NCBI GenBank assembly: GCA_029532415.1
Contig: JAQOTA010000054.1
Coordinates: forward strand, 3,844,001-3,908,000
Direction of reading: 5' to 3'
From: Marasmius tenuissimus
Taxonomy: Eukaryota > Basidiomycota > Agaricomycetes > Agaricales > Marasmiaceae
Length of the DNA: 64,000 bases
Within the stretch, counting starts at the first letter, position 1. Every line of letters begins with the position of its first letter. The notes under the pieces were generated by a model that was not told the origin of the DNA, ran no database searches, and was given only the letters and a program-made list of their open reading frames with translations. A program made the translations under genes and the position numbers. This document shows positions 60,383 through 64,000 of the stretch, piece by piece.

Positions 60383-62916
60383 TCAGTTAGCGTTGGCTTC
60401 CTTGATGATATCAGCACCCTGGGGAATTGGGTTGTTCGTGAAACTCTGCAACACACATCATGTGGGGGTAAAGCTACTGACCTTTTCTCCTATGGCGTAT
60501 GCTAGCGTGACAATATTGCACGAAATGAGCTGTTGTCGTTGATCGCGAGGTCAGAACCCACATGCCGGTAGAATACCGCTCAAACACGTACCAGTGGTAT
60601 GACAGAGCAATCAACCTGTTCGATGAAATCAGTTTCAATGTGCATCGTTGACACGAAAACCCACTTACTACACGTAAGTTGGAAGTTCCGTATACCAGGA
60701 GGTTGCGATCCACCACTCCCCCGTCTTCCCTCGGCAGCATTGAGGCCGTACCCACAGGGTGGTGGACCGTTGATATGACCTCGCGGGAGAAGGTGTCCAG
60801 TTTCTCAGCATCACTGTCGGACTTCGAGAAAGGTGGTGCTACGGGCGCGACGATTATATCCTTGAGGGGTGGGGTGCCATAGAGCCCGAGTGTGAAATCA
60901 ACTGTTTTCGAAAGTATCTCCGTATCCGCCTGGTTGGATAGATAATTGGGCTGAATAGCTGGCGGGATTTGGCAATCGGGAGATGTGATGTGGACAGAAC
61001 CACGGGAGAAGGGGTGTGTATAGGCAACGATGAGGGTCATGTATCGCTTCGAGTTATCGGGCGTATAACCGACAACCGGGAAATGCCCGTTCACATTGAG
61101 TAACCTGGGGGCGAGTGAGACCAACCGAAGGGATAACAACAACACGCTTACTGTGCGAGAGGATGTTTCGGATCGTCAATGTAGGTTTCAAGTATCTTGT
61201 ATTGTTTCTTGATGCCTCGGAGGACATCCGGATGCGTATTTCGAAACACCTCAGGTGCAGACCCATCAATATTGGATAGGTTTCTCCAATTCTTCACGGT
61301 CTCCGAATCCGCAATAAGGTTTCCAGGCAGAAACGCGAAACAGGAAGAGAGCATCCCAGCCATTATGCCTTTCTTCTGCTTACTAGAGGAATATCAGCAT
61401 GTACATCCCGTTTTGTACGAGCCGGGTGCTGCTCACTAGAGTTCCTGCTGGATCTTGAGTTCCTCGGGATCATTGAGAATCTCCAAGGTTTGGAGTTCTT
61501 GCTTGACCTGAACGACAGTTGGGGCTTTCATATGATCCTCTGCACGCGCGTCAAAACATAAGGTGGCTCACAAGTAGCTGGGTACTCACGAAGATTCTCC
61601 CCGACGCCAGGCAGGCTCACGATACAAGGGATTCCGAGAGGTTCTAAAACACGCGGGTCACCGATACCAGACGCTTCAAGAAGCTGAGGTGTTTGGAATG
61701 TTCCTAATCAGAGGGGGGTAAGCAAACCGAAAGAATAGGCCAAAGTAAACTGACCAGCAGACAGAATCATCTCCTTTGACACTTTGACGGCGTGTTTCTG
61801 ACCATTGTGAACGAAGTCCACGGCGCTAGCCCGTTGTAGGTCGTGCTGATCTTCAAAGTGAATCTAGTAGGGAGCAGCTGAAGGGACGTGTCGTTTGAAG
61901 CCACTGAACTTGAAATATACCTTGGTCACAAATGCTTCAGTAACCACAAGTAGATTCTTCCTCCCCAGATGAGGTTGGAGATAGGCGGAAGCAGAGTAAG
62001 ATCGGGTCGCTGTGACAGGATCCACCGATGAAGAGATAAGGAAGGAGCCGACGTTCCTACCGGCGTTCTAGATGAAGGTGAGCGACACTACGCCAAAATC
62101 CGTTAGCAAACTTACGATCTCGTTGTTGCGTGGCAATCCGAGTGTCTCCAGACTGTCCAGGATCTGGGTGTGGATCGGAGAAACATACGGCGGAAAGGAG
62201 ACCGCGATTGGACCTAAAGAAGCGTTGAGAGTCTAATTGTTTCCATCGATGAGCTTATTATACCATCGGTTCCGTGGAAAGCTGGATCTGGATCGACGGC
62301 AAGTGTTTTCTTTTCCTCGGGCGACAACTGGGGCACGCAAAGATGTTCGCTCTAGAGTTGTATGTTAACCAAGAAGTCCAGAGGAATAAACTGAGAGGAA
62401 ATGACCTTCTTCATATAACCGAGCAGGTTGTCCCAATTCCAGCCAGAATTTCCGAGCTTTTCAAACGCGTCCAATTCCTCGCTAACAGGGCGAACAAACG
62501 CGAGGTTGTTCAATCCGGAGGATCCGCCTAGTCCTTTACCGCGAGAGCTTTGAATTTTCCGGTTAAGGGCGTACTTTTGAGGTTCAGTGAAGAACGTCCA
62601 GTCATATCTGGGATTGCGTGCATTTCTAACCATAAAACCTATTCCCGTTTTGGTTGGTGAGTCCAAATGTACGTATAGGTATGAGACGTACCCGGTGTAT
62701 CTACACTTGGGTCTCCTGTATGACTGACCCCGGCTTCAAGGACGACCACAACCACATTGGGGTTTTCGCTCAACCTGTAGGTCGATCATCAGTAAAAGGG
62801 TCCGTCGGTGCCCAAAAGACCTACCGCGTAGCTACTACAAGCCCTGCTGTACCGCCCCCGATGACCAGGTAATCAGGTTGAACGGCCTCCAATTCGACCG
62901 GTGAAACGATAGGCAT
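60383..62916 (-). CDS. GMC oxidoreductase without signal peptide
   Basis: Fourteen exons: 62916-62825, 62774-62692, 62638-62406, 62351-62264, 62213-62116, 62067-61921, 61863-61755, 61703-61590, 61539-61437, 61382-61152, 61104-60669, 60615-60592, 60529-60482 and 60445-60383; phases close, 622 residues. FAD motif [14 protein letters not shown] near residue 20 with no leader, [13 protein letters not shown] signature 1, [16 protein letters not shown] signature 2, catalytic HHPVGTASM, and Asn rather than a second His in the C-terminal [16 protein letters not shown]. This is a different, intracellular GMC branch from the three secreted copies, and intron positions differ. Substrate unknown; alcohol or choline-type substrates are possible. 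The last intron is only 36 bases and the ending is the least certain part. Confidence 0.85.
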
Positions 62917-63835
62917 GGCACTGTCAAGAGATAGAGTGGAAGGCTAGATTTTTCAGGAGGCCAAATGCAGTGTTTGTTTCCATATTCCTTCCGTTTTGGT
63001 TTGGTATCAGAAAACAATCAAGTCGAAGAGTCAGAATGGAACTACAGGACACCGTCATGGTCGGTGCGTGGGAACGTGCCTACTGGAAGCCAGTGCCGGC
63101 GGGCATTTCGCCAGAAATTCTCACGGTGGGAATCGAGGCGGGATCATCGATCACAACAATTGCAAGACCACAAGTTGAACAAGACTTCGACTTCGACATT
63201 ACTCTATCATAACCCTCATACGCCGATTGGTCTCCTATGAATCTGCATCAGGTTGCTATTTGGAGCCTGTCAGGAAGCACCCCAACTAATATAGACGATA
63301 TTTATCAAAAGTCATCAATAGTTTCGATTGGCCACTATTTTCAGCTCACGTTCGGTAGCTCCCACCATCACTGATACATGCAAACGGACGGGATGTGCGC
63401 GCGGGGTCTCGTTTATACCTTAAGCCCGGACGTTGCATTGATGATCAGGGCCAGGTCCTATTGGAGGGCGACTCAAAATATCTCGGGACTAGGCTGTGAG
63501 CGCTTTGTCTTTTTCGGGAGCTGGTGCCTCGTGATGCACCCTCCAAAATAGCTAAAGTGCGAGACATGCTCTCTGAACAACAACCAACAACTCTCAAGGC
63601 CCAGAGATTACTTCGAAGCGGTCTTTGTACCTCAAACCCCCATCAAAGGTGCGTTTCCCATTGTATCTGGTGCCAAGTGCTTCTAAATTGGAGTCTGCTA
63701 ATGGCACGTAGTTTATATAGCTGTGGGCTGTTTTAAGAGCAGAAGCCCGCGTTTCCTGCTGTCGTCACACTCAGTTCTCCCCACTGGAGCTCACTCAATC
63801 GCTCACAACGATACAAGTTAACTGCCACTATTGCG
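62917..63835. other. Divergent intergenic region
   Basis: Promoters of the cytosolic GMC gene (-) and the right-edge gene (+). An 80-codon frame at 62970-63212 is plausible in composition but has no recognised family. Confidence 0.5.
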
Positions 63836-64000
63836 ATGGCTCAGGAACGTCCTGCTATACCCGCAGATATCGTCAAACTGTAAGTCGGGTTCGTTCCTGT
63901 GAAGATATCCAGTATTCACTCACAGGGTGTGTGGAACCAGGACGGGTCCCATTGTAATCATTTTAGTACTCCGAGCCTCTCAATTCTGACCTAGATCTCA
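63836..64000 (+). CDS. Start of a gene cut by the right edge, possibly a DUF6534-type membrane protein
   Basis: First exon 63836-63879 (MAQERPAIPADIVKL) with a good gtaagt donor. An acceptor after ggaaccag (63939) would continue as L-TGPIVIILVL, resembling the beginning of the agaricomycete seven-helix DUF6534 proteins (KLTGP then helix 1). Only about 30 residues can be seen, so the family is a guess; the start codon and first exon are reasonable. Confidence 0.4.

Noticed and set aside
62970..63212. 80-codon frame in the last intergenic region
   Set aside because: Composition is acceptable but there is no homologue I recognise, and it sits between two divergent promoters.
1..64000. CRISPR arrays, rRNA, tRNA, transposase or reverse transcriptase genes
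   Set aside because: I looked for repeat-spacer patterns, T-loop sequences and transposon-type proteins and saw none. The absence of tRNA is by eye and should be confirmed with a covariance-model scan.

Overview
The window is nuclear DNA of a filamentous basidiomycete, most likely a wood- or litter-decaying agaricomycete. No gene symbol, tRNA, rRNA, CRISPR array or prokaryotic operon is visible. Genes are split by many short introns of mostly 47-65 bases with GT..AG ends, and the families are typical of Agaricomycetes: short unspecific peroxygenases, aryl-alcohol-oxidase-like GMC flavoenzymes, an adenylate-forming reductase, a PL3 pectate lyase and a TKL-type kinase fused to a DUF4238-like region. 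I rebuilt gene models by hand from splice sites, reading phase and family motifs; exon coordinates are in each entry.

Left part (1-30 kb) is mostly housekeeping or general: a peroxygenase cut by the left edge (1-821), a MIF4G-like protein, an O-fucosyltransferase-like type II membrane protein (-), a kinase (-), a Tgl2-like lipase, an aminoglycoside-phosphotransferase-fold protein, a long disordered RING-H2 protein, two small single-pass membrane proteins, a DUF2264 protein, a LEA-2-like membrane protein (-), a secreted PL3 pectate lyase and a Q-rich basic nuclear-type protein (-).

Middle part (30-40 kb): two further short peroxygenases on the minus strand (30462-31465 and 32244-33288), with the same intron positions as the edge copy, then the NOT2/CDC36 subunit of CCR4-NOT and the beta subunit of geranylgeranyltransferase I.

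Right part (41-63 kb) is the accessory region. Three secreted AAO-like GMC oxidases share an almost identical ten-exon layout (41301-43666, 44889-47207, 52963-55242). Between the second and third lies a divergent pair of MFS transporters (an MCT-like one on minus, a 20-exon allantoate-permease-like one on plus). They are followed by a 17-exon NRPS-like A-T-R carboxylate reductase (59487-55377, minus) and a cytosolic GMC oxidoreductase (62916-60383, minus). This looks like a cluster for interconverting aromatic or related acids, aldehydes and alcohols with transport. The secreted GMC enzymes would release H2O2, which the peroxygenases in the same window consume. That link is inference.

The most striking single observation is that the edge peroxygenase has lost both acid-base residues (His and Glu) that its two paralogues keep, while its reading frame stays intact. 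A second is a roughly 80-97 bp block present three times in the same orientation, twice upstream of the GMC genes.
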